From contig NZ_MIAM01000063.1 of the NCBI RefSeq assembly GCF_001830555.1, positions 107,998 to 142,291 of the forward strand: 34,294 bases of DNA, read 5' to 3'. Every line of letters begins with the position of its first letter. Position 1 is the first letter of the stretch. Source of the stretch: Sphingopyxis sp. RIFCSPHIGHO2_12_FULL_65_19. Its GTDB lineage: Bacteria > Pseudomonadota > Alphaproteobacteria > Sphingomonadales > Sphingomonadaceae. The translations under genes were made by a program, and so were the position numbers. The notes under the pieces were generated by a model that had not been told where the DNA came from, searched no databases, and saw nothing but the letters and a program-made list of their open reading frames with translations. Shown piece after piece: positions 27,300 through 34,294 of the stretch.

Positions 27300-28871
27300 A
27301 TGGTCATCGAATGGACAACAGAAGACGGCAGCCAACCCAGCGACCCGCCCAAAAAGCGGGCAGCGGAATATGTCCGGATGTCGACCGAACATCAGAAGTA
27401 CTCAACTGACAATCAGGCATCCGAAATCCGAGCCTACGCAGCGCGCCGAGGGTTTGAGATCGTTCGCACCTACGCCGACGAGGGCAAGAGCGGCCTAAGC
27501 GTTGATGGCCGAGCATCCCTGCAGGCCCTTCTAGCCGACATCGATTGCGGCAACATCGATTTTGAGGCGCTGCTGGTTTACGATGTTAGTCGGCTCGGCC
27601 GGTGGCAGGATACGGATGAAGCGGCCTACTGTGAACTTCGCTGTAAGCGCGCGGGGATCACCGTCCATTACTGTGCGGAGCAGTTCGAGAACGACGGCAC
27701 AATAGGCTCGTCGATCATCAAGACCGTCAAGCGTGCGATGGCTGGCGAGTATAGCCGTGAGCTTTCAGTCAAAGTCTTCGCGGGCCAATGCCGCCTTATC
27801 GGTCTCGGATATCGCCAAGGCGGAGCGCCGGGCTTTGGCTTGCGACGCATGTTGGTCGACGAGCGCGGTCAGCAAAAGGGAACGTTGGAGCGCGGAGAGC
27901 ACAAGAGCATTGCAACTGACCGCGTCGTACTCGTCGAAGGACCGGCCGAAGAAATCGCCATTGTCCAAGAGATCTATCACCAGTTTGTCGAAGGACAGCG
28001 ATCCGAGCGAACAATCGCAGAATGGTTGAATTCGCAAGGCATCCTTTCGGATCTCGGACGACCTTGGACTCGCAGTGCAGTCCATCAAATTTTGATCAAC
28101 GACAAATACGCCGGTCATAATGTTTGGGGTCGGACCTCGTTCAAGCTAAAGTCGAAGCATGTCCGGAACAATCCGGCCGACTGGATCAGGCACGATCAGG
28201 CGTTTCCTGCCATCATTCCTCAACTGCAGTTCGATAGCGCACGGGTCATTATCGAGCAGCGGTCTAAGCGCATGACCGATGAGGAAATGCTCAAGCAGCT
28301 GGAGCACATCCTTCAGTCGAATGGGTATTTGTCTGGGCTGATCATTGACGAATTTGAAGAGAGCCCGTCGAGCAGTGCTTACCGATCCCGCTTTGGCAGC
28401 TTGCTCCGCGCCTACGCTCTAGTCGGCTTCAATCCAGAGCATGACTATCGCTACCTCGAAATCAATCGCGCACTTCGTCAAATGCATCCTTCGATCGTGA
28501 AGGGGGTGATCGAAGGCATTCAAACAGCTGGCGGCTCTGCCATTCGAATGCTCGAAAGTGACGCATTGCTGATCAATGACGAGATCACAGCTTCAATCGT
28601 GATTGCTCGCTGCAAGCTGACACAGGGCGGGCATCGGCGGTGGAAAATCAGGCTTGAAGAAAGTCTTCGGCTCGACCTCGCGATTTGCGTTCGGATGGAC
28701 GAGGACAATGCCAGCGCGCACGACTTCTACATCTTACCGAGAATGACACTGGCCGAAAGCGTAATGAGGCTGGCCGACTACAACGGGCTCTCGCTGGACG
28801 CATTTCGGTACGACACGCTTGATGGACTGTTCGGTCTGGCCAAGCGCGCTCCCTTCCGAAGGGCAGCTTAG
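27300..28871 (+). CDS. Large serine recombinase (resolvase/invertase family)
   Basis: A 523-residue serine recombinase. The N-terminal catalytic domain (residues about 22-165) has the nucleophile S28 in RMSTEHQ, EGKSG at 61-65 and YDVSRLGR at 94-101. A recombinase domain follows (about 185-300: PGFGLRRM and then the ERTIAEWLNSQGI block). The C-terminal 200 residues are helical, with no zinc-ribbon cysteines of the usual large serine integrase, so this is a divergent subgroup. The start at 27300 has AAGG 7 nt upstream. The longer frame to 27180 is discounted because it overlaps the divergent gene. It is first in an operon with two ParB-like genes. Confidence 0.92.
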   Translation: MVIEWTTEDGSQPSDPPKKRAAEYVRMSTEHQKYSTDNQASEIRAYAARRGFEIVRTYADEGKSGLSVDGRASLQALLADIDCGNIDFEALLVYDVSRLGRWQDTDEAAYCELRCKRAGITVHYCAEQFENDGTIGSSIIKTVKRAMAGEYSRELSVKVFAGQCRLIGLGYRQGGAPGFGLRRMLVDERGQQKGTLERGEHKSIATDRVVLVEGPAEEIAIVQEIYHQFVEGQRSERTIAEWLNSQGILSDLGRPWTRSAVHQILINDKYAGHNVWGRTSFKLKSKHVRNNPADWIRHDQAFPAIIPQLQFDSARVIIEQRSKRMTDEEMLKQLEHILQSNGYLSGLIIDEFEESPSSSAYRSRFGSLLRAYALVGFNPEHDYRYLEINRALRQMHPSIVKGVIEGIQTAGGSAIRMLESDALLINDEITASIVIARCKLTQGGHRRWKIRLEESLRLDLAICVRMDEDNASAHDFYILPRMTLAESVMRLADYNGLSLDAFRYDTLDGLFGLAKRAPFRRAA

Positions 28872-28873
28872 CG

Positions 28874-29764
28874 ATGGCGCTTCCAGCACAACGCGTTGAG
28901 ATGATCCCGATCGATCGCATCACGATCGTGAACCCACGGCTGCGCAACAAGAAGGTGTTTAAGGGAATTGTCGAAAACATCGCGGACATTGGGCTCAAAC
29001 GGCCCATTACAGTCACGTCGCGGCAGGGTCCTGACGGCCCGCTGTATGACTTGGTATGCGGTCAAGGGAGGCTGGAAGCATTTCGCCAGCTAGGCCAGAC
29101 CGACGTGCCCGCCTTAATCGTCACGGCGGATGCAGAAGACTGCCTAGTCGCCAGCTTAGTCGAAAACTGTGCCCGTCGTCAGCATCAGGGTGTGGATCTT
29201 CTTCAAGACATCGTTGGCATGAGGAAACGCGGCTATGCCGACAGCGAGATTGCCGAGAAAACCGGGCTCACGACATATTACGTTAGCGCGATTGCCAGAT
29301 TGCTTGAGCGGGGAGAACGACGCCTCGTTGCAGCCGTTGAAGCAGGCTATCTGCCAATATCCGTTGCCCTGGAGATTTGTGAATCGGACGACCAAGGCGT
29401 TCAGGCGGCGCTGCACAAGGCATATGAAGGCAAGCTCTTGCGCGGTCGCAGCCTGATCGCAGCCCGCCGCTTGGTCGAGGTGCGCAAACGTTCGGGCAAA
29501 TCGACGAACCTCCCGAACCGTTTACGCAAAGAAACGATGACACCCGAAGCGCTGGTGAAGGCCTTTCAAGAGGATACCGAGCGGAAGCGCCTCATGATCA
29601 AAAAGACCGAAGCAACGCGCAACCGTCTCGTGTTCATCGTCGAGGCGCTTGGCCAGCTCGCGAACGACGATACGTTTGTCGTACTGCTCGAAGATGAGGG
29701 CTTGGAAACGATGCCCAACCGTCTTGCGGAGCGTATCCACAATACGCGGGTAATTGCGCCGTGA
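28874..29764 (+). CDS. ParB/RepB-like DNA-binding protein 1
   Basis: A 296-residue ParB-family protein. The N-terminal ParB domain (residues about 10-110) carries a variant of the nucleotide-binding box (GQGRLEA at 63-69) and of the ENLQR box (VENCARR at 96-102). An HTH follows at about 118-145 (YADSEIAEKTGLTTYYVSAI). The C-terminal half is helical. It starts 2 nt after the recombinase stop and ends in a GTGA overlap with the next gene. No ParA ATPase is encoded here, so classical partition is unlikely. A role as a DNA-clamp partner of the recombinase is inference. Confidence 0.88.
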   Translation: MALPAQRVEMIPIDRITIVNPRLRNKKVFKGIVENIADIGLKRPITVTSRQGPDGPLYDLVCGQGRLEAFRQLGQTDVPALIVTADAEDCLVASLVENCARRQHQGVDLLQDIVGMRKRGYADSEIAEKTGLTTYYVSAIARLLERGERRLVAAVEAGYLPISVALEICESDDQGVQAALHKAYEGKLLRGRSLIAARRLVEVRKRSGKSTNLPNRLRKETMTPEALVKAFQEDTERKRLMIKKTEATRNRLVFIVEALGQLANDDTFVVLLEDEGLETMPNRLAERIHNTRVIAP

Positions 29765-30654
29765 CCTCCAGCAACCGCCATCCCAAGATAAAGCTGGTTT
29801 TCGAATCCACCAGTTTGCGGATTCCGCTCGCCGATATTGAAACACTTCGCGATGTATCCGGTGCGGTAAGGGCATCGATGAAGTACGGCCAGATTGCTGC
29901 ATCGATCCGGGAAGTTGGCATAATCGAACCACCTGTAGTCGTCAGGCTGCCAGGAGCGAGCGATCGCTATCGGTTATTGGACGGCCACTTGCGGCTCGAT
30001 ATTTTGCGAGAGCGCGGCGATGCTGACGTCGTTTGTCTCGTTGCGACCGATGATGAGGCGATCACCTACAACAAGCGGATTAACCGCATCGCGACTGTTC
30101 AGGAACACAAGATGATCCTGAGGGCCATCGAACAAGGCGTGTCACCCGAGCGCCTCGCGCGCGCGTTGAACGTCAACATTGGCAGCATTCGCAACAAGCG
30201 CCGACTGCTTGACGGGATCTGCGATGAAGTGGTCAAGCTGCTCGAGGATCGCATGGTGCCAATCTTGACGTTTCAGGAGCTGCGAAAGCTTCGACCTATG
30301 CGGCAAATCGAAGTTGCCGAGACCATGATCGCGATGAACCGTTACTCACGGCCGTATGCCCAATCGCTTGTAGCAGCGACGCCGCAGAGCCAGCTTGTGG
30401 ACGAGCAACGGAAGGTAGTTCGTGGGCTGTCCGACGAACAAATTGACCATATGGAGCGCGAGGCGAGCAACATCGATCGCGAGTTCCGAATGGTCGAACA
30501 ATCTTACGGCACCGATCATCTCGATTTGGTTCTAGCGATGGGCTACGTTTGCCGCTTGATCGAAAATTTGCGGATCGTCCATCATCTAGCAAAGCACCAC
30601 CCGGAACTGCTCGCTGAGTTTCAGCGGATCGCACTTTTACGAAACGCGGCCTAG
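29761..30654 (+). CDS. ParB/RepB-like DNA-binding protein 2
   Basis: A 297-residue ParB/RepB-type protein with a GTG start overlapping the previous stop (GTGA). The N-terminal domain has LLDGHLRLD at 72-80 in place of the usual GERR box. An HTH follows (VSPERLARALNVNIGSIRNK, about 127-146) and then a RepB-type C-terminal region (FQELRKLRPMRQIEVAETMI and the helical tail). It is clearly different from the upstream ParB-like protein, so the pair is unlikely to be a simple duplication. Tight coupling suggests a fixed ratio or a heteromeric complex. The right attachment repeat lies 266 bp downstream. Confidence 0.86.
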   Translation: MTSSNRHPKIKLVFESTSLRIPLADIETLRDVSGAVRASMKYGQIAASIREVGIIEPPVVVRLPGASDRYRLLDGHLRLDILRERGDADVVCLVATDDEAITYNKRINRIATVQEHKMILRAIEQGVSPERLARALNVNIGSIRNKRRLLDGICDEVVKLLEDRMVPILTFQELRKLRPMRQIEVAETMIAMNRYSRPYAQSLVAATPQSQLVDEQRKVVRGLSDEQIDHMEREASNIDREFRMVEQSYGTDHLDLVLAMGYVCRLIENLRIVHHLAKHHPELLAEFQRIALLRNAA

Positions 30655-30845
30655 TTGCTCGTCATGACGGATGATCTGCAGAACCGCTAGCGCTATCGAG
30701 ACGCTCCTCACCGGCCGGTTTTAAGATTTTCGATCTGTTTCAAACGGGTACGCGTCGGGTCGTTTTCGGTAATCCGACTGAGCCAAAATTCGTCCGAAAG
30801 GCAAACGTCAAATCCGGAACTCACTTGAGTTTAGGAATCGATTGG

Positions 30846-30891
30846 GTGGGGGCCAAATTGGGGGCCTTTTTTGCCTAAAAGCCTAGGCTTT
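30846..30891 (+). terminator. Hairpin with T-run and adjacent perfect palindrome
   Basis: GGCC...GGCC (or the inner CCAA-A-TTGG) followed by TTTTTT at 30867-30872 can end the parB operon. Next to it, AAAGCCTAGGCTTT (30878-30891) is a perfect 14-bp palindrome only 29 bp from the right attachment repeat. A GACC-GAAAAA-GGTC hairpin then touches the repeat (30907-30920). Some of these may be recombinase arm sites. Confidence 0.55.
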
Positions 30892-30920
30892 CCTCACACT
30901 GTGCCAGACCGAAAAAGGTC

Positions 30921-30965
30921 TTCGTAATGATGGGGTCACAGGTTCGAGTCCTGTAAGCGGCACCA
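30921..30965 (+). repeat. Right attachment repeat (displaced tRNA-Thr 3' half)
   Basis: The first 18 nt (TTCGTAATGATGGGGTCA), the T-loop and the final TAAGCGGCACCA are identical to 13160-13204. The T-stem is ACAGG/CCTGT instead of AGGTG/CACCT, still fully paired. No 5' half of a tRNA is present, so this is not a tRNA gene. Confidence 0.88.
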
Positions 30966-31031
30966 TTTCCCTGTTCGAGATATTCCCATGCCGCGGCCGT
31001 TCCGGTCCGCGCGGCATTGCGGGCGGGTGCT

Positions 31032-31547
31032 TCATTCGGCCGAAAAATTGAGCGTCGCGAGCGCGACGATGAACAGCAGCGCCACGGCGGAGAACAAGGC
31101 GGTCAGGACCGTGAAGAGAAAGGCGCCGAGCGGCCGCGCCCGGACAAAATGGCCGGCATCGTCCGGGGGCGCGGCGGGGGCGAGCGCGTCGGCTTCGGCG
31201 TCGTGCGGCGCCTTCAGCAATGCGGCGCTGATCACGCTCGCGGGGACCGGCGACAAAAATTCGCATCCCAGCGATTTGCCCTCTTCGCGGACGACGCGCG
31301 CGGGAACGGCGCCGAGTTCGGGCAGGATGAGGATGAAGGTTTCGCCGAGCGCAAAATAGGCGTCGGTTTCGATCAGCAGGCCGGTTCGAGACAGGTTGCG
31401 GATGATGACCGCGCTTTCCCGCGTCGATGAACGCACAGCGACGTCAAGCCGGAGCGTGCGGCGTTCGGTGCGTCGGCGGTTCGCCGGTTCGGCCGGGTTC
31501 GCAATATGTGCCAGCAAGGATCTCACCGCGGCCTCCTTGGCGAGCAT
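31032..31547 (-). CDS. PilZ-domain protein with C-terminal membrane segment
   Basis: A 171-residue protein. Residues about 22-105 form a PilZ domain: the RxxxR-type element RRRTERR at 24-30 and NLSRTG at 51-56 ([D/N]xSxxG) are the cyclic-di-GMP-binding signatures. After a flexible Ala/Pro/Asp linker, a hydrophobic segment at about 143-166 anchors it in the inner membrane. PilZ proteins change motility, polysaccharide export or adhesion when cyclic-di-GMP rises. Its divergent neighbour is a giant surface protein, consistent with a role in attachment. It lies 66 bp outside the right end of the island, so it is chromosomal. Confidence 0.88.
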   Translation of the reverse strand: MLAKEAAVRSLLAHIANPAEPANRRRTERRTLRLDVAVRSSTRESAVIIRNLSRTGLLIETDAYFALGETFILILPELGAVPARVVREEGKSLGCEFLSPVPASVISAALLKAPHDAEADALAPAAPPDDAGHFVRARPLGAFLFTVLTALFSAVALLFIVALATLNFSAE

Positions 31548-32078
31548 CTATCGGCCGACAAACTTAACATTGGATTTCCGCGCCGCCTTTCAAATCAGGG
31601 CGCGGCTGTTTGTGCCCCGAGAGCCGAGCGTCGGCGGCTGTCGTTTGTGGAATCTTGTTACGTGTTCCAGTTCCAATATGTCTGGTTCGGTTAAATATGG
31701 AATCAGTCAAAATATAATAAGCGGCGCTCGTCTCTCACTCAAACGCGCGTCGATTTACGACGCGCCGTTATTTTTAGTGATCCGGTTCGGGACAGAAATG
31801 ACGCCGCCGACAAGCATTTTCCCAGCCGACATGCTTTCGGCATCCTATTGAATATTTTAGCTATTAGGCAGGCCGATGCCACGGAAACCCGCCACTTGTA
31901 TGACGAAAAATTAGGTTAGATAAAAATGTGTTAACAAGCTTGCGGAGTCTGAAAGAACCATGCTTCCCTCAAGGGGTAGGGGAGTCCGAGTCGTCGGACT
32001 GATGGGTCGCACTGAAATTTGGGAGCTTTTGCTGTGCCGTTTTCGGCGCAGGGTGCGGCGTATTCGAGGGATAATGAC
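31548..32078. promoter_or_regulatory. Long A+T-rich divergent control region
   Basis: 530 bp without a gene lie between the PilZ gene and the surface protein gene. The middle (31640-31940) is A+T-rich. Near the surface protein gene, AAGGGGTAGGGG (31971-31982) is followed by a perfect stem AGTCCGA-GTCG-TCGGACT (31983-32000). AGGGGTA is the complement of TACCCCT, which fits the TACYYMT heptamer of NarL-type regulators, but a single match is weak. The stem would lie in the leader of the surface protein mRNA if transcription starts upstream. Confidence 0.5.
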
Positions 32079-34294
32079 ATGGATGCTTTTGACAATCCGG
32101 CCCGGGGTGGAGCGGCGGGGTCGCTGCGCGATGGCGCGACGACCGACCAGACGAACCAGGCGGTTGGCGGCAGCGACTATCTAGCCGCAGCGGCGAAAGT
32201 CACCGCGGCCGTTTCCGCCATGCCGATTGCGATCCAGGCCATCCTTGTTCCCGACGCCAGCGGTCGGATCCTGTTGCCGGCCGGTGCCTCGATCGACGAC
32301 ATCACCGTTTCGGGAACCGACCTGATCGTCACCCTGCCGAACGGGCAGGTGTTCGTCATTCCGGGTGGGGCGGTGGATGTTCCCGCGATCGTGATCGATG
32401 GCGACACGGTTCCCGCCAGCACGGTGGCGCAGCTGCTCGAAAATCTTGACGAGCTGAACCCCGAAGCCGGCATCCGCAGTTCGGGCGGAAATTTTGCCGA
32501 TCCCGAAGGCGCGATTCAGGACCCTTATGCGCTGGGCGACCTGCTGCCCTATACCGAGCTTGCCTTTCCCCAGCCCGAAGATCGCGAACTCCTGCCCGAC
32601 GTTCCCGACGAAGAGCCCACCATTTCCGTCGTCACGCCCGACCAGCCGGCCGGAGCGGTCGATGCGACGTCGAGCGTCGACGAGGCCGGACTGCCCGCAC
32701 GCGGCAACGAGCCGGCAGGCAGCAACAGCGCCGCAACAAGCGAAACCGTCACCGGATCGATCGTCGTCAACGCCCCCGACGGACTGACGTCGATCACGAT
32801 CAACGGCACCGCCGTCACCGCCGTCGGCCAAGTCGTCACCACGCCATTGGGCCAGCTGACCATTACCAGCCTGACGCCGGGTAATGTGGGATACAGCTAC
32901 ACGCTGACCGACAACAGCAACGCGAACGACAATCTGACCGACGTGTTCGACGTGGTCGTCACCGATCGCGACGGCGATACGGCGCCCGCGCGCCTGACCA
33001 TTTCGGTCATCGACGACGTGCCGACGGCGCGCAACGACACCGACCAGTTGGCCGCCGCAACCCGCGGCCCCGAAACGGGCAACGTCCTGACGGGCGCGGG
33101 AACGACCAGCGGCGCGGCCGGGGCCGATACGCCGGGCGCCGACGGCGCGACGCTCACCGGCATCCGCGGCGCGGACGGCGAAGGCTTTTCGGCGCCCGGC
33201 ACGGTGCAGGGCCAATATGGCACGCTGACGATCAACGCCGACGGCAGCTATAGCTATGTCCGCAATCCGGGCACGGCGGGCGGCGTCAACGACGTCTTTA
33301 CCTATCGCATTACCGACAGCGACGGCGACATATCGACCGCGACGCTGACGATCGCGATCGGCGATGCGCCGACCGTCATCACCTTTGTCCCCGGCGACGG
33401 CGAGGGCGACGCGGGCACCGTCGTGCGCGAGGCCGATCTGCCGGCGCGCGAAGGCGAAACGCCTGGTTCGCAGTTCGACGGCGACCCCGCATCGACCAGC
33501 GGAACGATCACCTTTACCGCGACCGACGGCGTGGGCAGCGTCGCGATCGGCGGCGTCACGGTCACGCCGGGCTCGCTGCCGCAACAGATTGTCAGCGACG
33601 CGACGGGAACGCTGGTCGTCACGGGCTACAGCTATGACGCGCAGACCGGCGAAGGGTCGATCACCTATGTCTACACGCTGACCGACAATGTGCTCGACGG
33701 TGATGGGTCGACAGTCAGTTTCGACTTCACGGTCACCGATCTCGACGGCGATGCTGCGTCGGACATGCTTGCGATCGACATCGTCGACGATGCCCCGACG
33801 GCGCGTCCCGACGTCGACAGCGTGGCGGAGGAGGGGCCGACGGTCGCCGATGGCAATGTGCTGACCGGCGTCGGCGGGGACGACGACAATACGACCGACG
33901 GCATCGCCGACACGCAAGGCGCCGATGGGGCGACCGTGACCGCGGTAACCGGCGGCGCGGTTGGCGAGCCGTTTGCGGCGGCCTATGGCGCGCTGACGCT
34001 GAACGCCGATGGCAGCTACAGCTATGTCCTGAACAATGATGCGCAGCCGGTGCAGGGGCTTGCGGCCGGCGAGACGCTGACCGAGACCTTCAACTACACG
34101 ATCACCGATGGCGATGGCGACACGTCGACGGCGACGCTGACGATCACGATCAACGGTGCCGACGATGGCGTCACGATCAACGGCCTGAATGCCGAAGGCG
34201 GCGAAGTCGTCGTCAATGAAGATGATCTTGCCGACGGCTCGTCGCCCGATGCGGCGGCGCTGACCCAGCCGGGCAGCTTTACCGTGTCGACGCC
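32079..34294 (+). CDS. Giant VCBS/BapA-like surface protein, N-terminal part (runs off window)
   Basis: At least 738 residues of an acidic, Asp/Thr/Gly-rich repeat protein of the type I secreted adhesin class. The N-terminus ([20 protein letters not shown] onward) looks like the BapA/LapA-type prefix that retains such proteins at the cell surface. From about residue 230 on, Ig-like/VCBS repeats follow, with [14 protein letters not shown] near 379 and [14 protein letters not shown] near 635, each leading into an [18 protein letters not shown] strand. It has no Sec signal peptide, as expected for type I secretion; the C-terminal signal would be outside the window. GAGGG precedes the ATG at 32079. 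A GTG at 32034 with GGGAG 8 nt upstream is an equally plausible start. Together with the PilZ protein it suggests regulated biofilm attachment. Confidence 0.9.
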   Translation, partial: MDAFDNPARGGAAGSLRDGATTDQTNQAVGGSDYLAAAAKVTAAVSAMPIAIQAILVPDASGRILLPAGASIDDITVSGTDLIVTLPNGQVFVIPGGAVDVPAIVIDGDTVPASTVAQLLENLDELNPEAGIRSSGGNFADPEGAIQDPYALGDLLPYTELAFPQPEDRELLPDVPDEEPTISVVTPDQPAGAVDATSSVDEAGLPARGNEPAGSNSAATSETVTGSIVVNAPDGLTSITINGTAVTAVGQVVTTPLGQLTITSLTPGNVGYSYTLTDNSNANDNLTDVFDVVVTDRDGDTAPARLTISVIDDVPTARNDTDQLAAATRGPETGNVLTGAGTTSGAAGADTPGADGATLTGIRGADGEGFSAPGTVQGQYGTLTINADGSYSYVRNPGTAGGVNDVFTYRITDSDGDISTATLTIAIGDAPTVITFVPGDGEGDAGTVVREADLPAREGETPGSQFDGDPASTSGTITFTATDGVGSVAIGGVTVTPGSLPQQIVSDATGTLVVTGYSYDAQTGEGSITYVYTLTDNVLDGDGSTVSFDFTVTDLDGDAASDMLAIDIVDDAPTARPDVDSVAEEGPTVADGNVLTGVGGDDDNTTDGIADTQGADGATVTAVTGGAVGEPFAAAYGALTLNADGSYSYVLNNDAQPVQGLAAGETLTETFNYTITDGDGDTSTATLTITINGADDGVTINGLNAEGGEVVVNEDDLADGSSPDAAALTQPGSFTVST

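Larger units (their letters stand above)
13205..30965. mobile_element. Genomic island integrated at tRNA-Thr(CGT)
   Basis: About 17.8 kb lies between the intact tRNA-Thr and a displaced copy of its 3' half. It carries a tyrosine integrase, a serine recombinase, a RepA-like ATPase, ParB-like proteins, several HTH regulators, a reverse transcriptase-protease gene and many small unknown genes. Parts are visibly more A+T-rich than the flanks (for example 13400-15250), and pseudogene fragments are present, so it is probably a composite of several insertions. The tyrosine integrase is in the middle rather than next to the attachment repeat, while the serine recombinase module is near the right end. 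No conjugation or phage structural genes are visible, so it may depend on a helper or be a satellite-like element. Confidence 0.85.

Noticed and set aside
30921-30965. A second tRNA-Thr gene
   Set aside because: Only the 3' half is present. The sequence before it does not form acceptor or D arms.
13205-30965. A CRISPR array or a complete prophage
   Set aside because: No regularly spaced repeats were seen. No capsid, tail, portal, terminase or lysis genes are visible in the island.
30883-31266. A minus-strand frame containing LTGLEPVTPSLRRPFSV
   Set aside because: This peptide is the familiar artefact of reading through the antisense of a tRNA 3' half, here the displaced attachment repeat.
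32181-33917. A 578-codon minus-strand frame
   Set aside because: It is antisense to the repeat-rich surface protein. The Asp-rich sense repeats force open, Arg/Val-rich antisense frames.

Overview
The window reads as chromosomal DNA of an alphaproteobacterium of the Sphingomonadaceae, most like Sphingopyxis or a close relative. This is inferred from high G+C coding sequence, a GST-fold FzlA-type protein, an NDUFA9-like NAD(P)-binding protein, a split NADPH glutamate synthase and a giant VCBS/T1SS-type surface protein. I could not run a database search, so the genus is inference.

Left chromosomal part (1-13128): the 5' end of aspartate kinase (lysC, minus strand) is divergent from ubiG (ubiquinone synthesis). 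Then, on the minus strand, come an FzlA-like cell-division protein, a small secreted protein, and glutamate synthase in the order gltD - DUF2059-like exported protein - gltB. After these come uppP (undecaprenyl-diphosphatase, cell-wall lipid carrier recycling) and an NDUFA9-like protein. A tRNA-Leu(CAG) and a TetR-type regulator follow on the plus strand. Hairpin-forming repeats occur in several gaps here.

Genomic island (13205-30965): it sits at the 3' end of tRNA-Thr(CGT). A displaced 45-nt copy of the tRNA 3' end lies at 30921-30965. Its T-stem is swapped in a compensatory way relative to the intact tRNA, a good sign that one 3' end was supplied by the element. The island is visibly more A+T-rich in places and mosaic. 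From left to right it holds: (i) a reverse transcriptase fused to a trypsin-like protease, preceded by a 12-bp inverted repeat around about 100 nt that fits a retron msr-msd; (ii) decayed fragments, a two-TM protein, a SEC-C protein and a small operon with two XRE regulators; (iii) a lipoprotein and a DUF4230-like protein; (iv) a run of small cassette-like genes, two of them paralogous, each with a terminator-like hairpin only 11-19 nt before its start codon; (v) a RepA/RecA-fold ATPase and a tyrosine integrase whose flanks carry a diverged direct repeat of about 115 bp; (vi) a NYN-LOTUS putative RNase with two tiny coupled reading frames; (vii) a right-end module of an HTH regulator divergent from a tight operon of a serine recombinase and two different ParB-like proteins.

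Right chromosomal part (30966-34294): a PilZ-domain membrane protein (likely cyclic-di-GMP responsive) is divergent from the start of a very large repeat-containing surface protein that runs off the window. The two flank a structured, A+T-rich 530-bp gap and may both act in attachment or biofilm formation.

The most novel-looking parts are the RT-protease gene with its candidate non-coding RNA, the serine recombinase/ParB/ParB module beside the attachment repeat, and the hairpin-led cassette genes.
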